Made by a program: the position numbers and the translations under genes. Shown here one piece after another: positions 63,317 through 64,000 of a stretch of DNA of 64,000 nt. Every line of letters begins with the position of its first letter. Positions within the stretch are counted from its first letter, which is position 1. The DNA comes from Xenorhabdus cabanillasii (GTDB lineage Bacteria > Pseudomonadota > Gammaproteobacteria > Enterobacterales > Enterobacteriaceae): positions 682,001-746,000 of the forward strand of contig NZ_QTUB01000001.1 of assembly GCF_003386665.1 (NCBI RefSeq), given 5' to 3'. The notes beneath the pieces were generated by a model. It ran no database searches, was not told the origin of the DNA, and saw only the letters and a program-made list of their open reading frames with translations.

Positions 63317-64000
63317 ATGCTTATTACTATTTCACCAGCCAAAACGCTCGATTATGAAAGCCCGCTTGCAACAGAAAAGTATAGTCAACCAGCTTTGCTG
63401 GAGGAGTCAAAACAGTTAATCAACGTCTGCCGCACATTAACAACAGCACAAATCGGTAGCCTGATGGGTATCAGTGATAAACTCGCGGGATTGAACGCAG
63501 CCCGTTTTGGTGAATGGAAACCCGGTTTCACACCGGAAAATGCTCGTCAGGCGATCCTTGCTTTCAAAGGGGATGTCTATACTGGTATGCAGGCAGAAAC
63601 ATTCTCAGATGCCGATTTTGATTTTGCCCAAACTCATTTGAGAATTTTATCTGGATTGTATGGGGTCTTGCGTCCTCTTGATCTGATGCAGCCTTATCGT
63701 TTGGAAATGGGTATCAAACTGGAAAACCCCCGTGGTAAAGATTTATATAAATTCTGGGGGGATCGTATTACGGAAAATCTGAATGCTGCACTGGAGCAAC
63801 AAGGTGATGATGTTCTGATTAATTTGGCTTCTGATGAATATTTCAAATCGGTAAATACCAAAAAGCTGTCAGCCAACATGATCAAGCCGGTTTTTCTGGA
63901 TGAAAAAAATGGTAAATATAAAGTTATTAGTTTCTATGCCAAGAAAGCTCGTGGATTAATGAGTCGCTTTATTATTCAGAACCAACTGACCGATCCAGCA
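63317..64000 (+). CDS. yaaA: Peroxide-stress protein YaaA, truncated by window edge
   Basis: From the ATG at 63317 the frame stays open to the end of the window (228 codons, no stop), so the 3' end is missing; the family is about 257 residues. [16 protein letters not shown] at the N-terminus and [23 protein letters not shown] in the middle are diagnostic of UPF0246/YaaA. E. coli YaaA limits intracellular iron during peroxide stress. Divergent from talB, matching the E. coli neighbourhood next to thrABC. Confidence 0.95.
   Translation, partial: MLITISPAKTLDYESPLATEKYSQPALLEESKQLINVCRTLTTAQIGSLMGISDKLAGLNAARFGEWKPGFTPENARQAILAFKGDVYTGMQAETFSDADFDFAQTHLRILSGLYGVLRPLDLMQPYRLEMGIKLENPRGKDLYKFWGDRITENLNAALEQQGDDVLINLASDEYFKSVNTKKLSANMIKPVFLDEKNGKYKVISFYAKKARGLMSRFIIQNQLTDPA

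Overview
The window reads as chromosome of an insect- or nematode-associated enterobacterium, most likely Xenorhabdus. The evidence is the fimbrial cluster at 18-24.7 kb, which has the A-C-D-G-H-J order I recall for the X. nematophila mrx operon, plus a family of dispersed palindromic repeats of a kind I associate with Xenorhabdus/Photorhabdus intergenic DNA, plus E. coli-like backbone gene order. No database search was possible, so the species is not settled.

Layout. 1-3.7 kb: tail of a cupin gene, an aldehyde dehydrogenase, alkaline phosphatase phoA behind a Pho box, and a small DUF1435-type membrane protein. 3.8-17.5 kb: a backbone block equivalent to E. coli minute 99: two tRNA-Leu(CAG), rsmC, holD-rimI, prfC, an osmY-like gene, yjjU-yjjV, then nupC beside deoC-deoA-deoB-deoD. 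The nupC and deo promoters carry CRP/CytR-like sites, so nucleoside uptake and deoxynucleoside breakdown appear jointly controlled. 17.5-24.8 kb: mrx-type fimbriae (pilin, usher, chaperone, two minor or tip subunits, MrpJ-type regulator) in AT-rich DNA.

25-63 kb is the E. coli minute 0-1 block in the opposite direction: carB-carA-dapB ... ispH-fkpB-lspA-ileS-ribF, rpsT, nhaR-nhaA ... dnaJ-dnaK, satP ... mog-talB and yaaA, which runs off the right edge. Accessory DNA interrupts it. An IS630-family element lies between carA and dapB. An 8.4-kb island lies between dapB and ispH: AraC regulator with AzlC/AzlD, a frameshifted fatty-acid desaturase, LysR regulator, AlaX-like editing protein, a LysE exporter and a tandem pair of GNAT-like genes, one frameshifted in a T tract. 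A small unknown gene set and a second LysE exporter lie between nhaA and dnaJ. Between satP and mog are an MHS-type transporter, a decayed flavoprotein gene, a decayed IS1-family element, and a beta-glucoside PTS/6-phospho-beta-glucosidase operon behind a leader terminator.

The most unusual points are the broken genes that each have a homopolymer at or near the frame change (desaturase A6, GNAT copy T7 versus T9, flavoprotein A9, small ORF T4), the leader terminator of the PTS operon, a previously unannotatable coupled small-gene set near dnaJ, and the palindromic repeats sitting tightly at gene borders. No rRNA, CRISPR array or prophage was seen.
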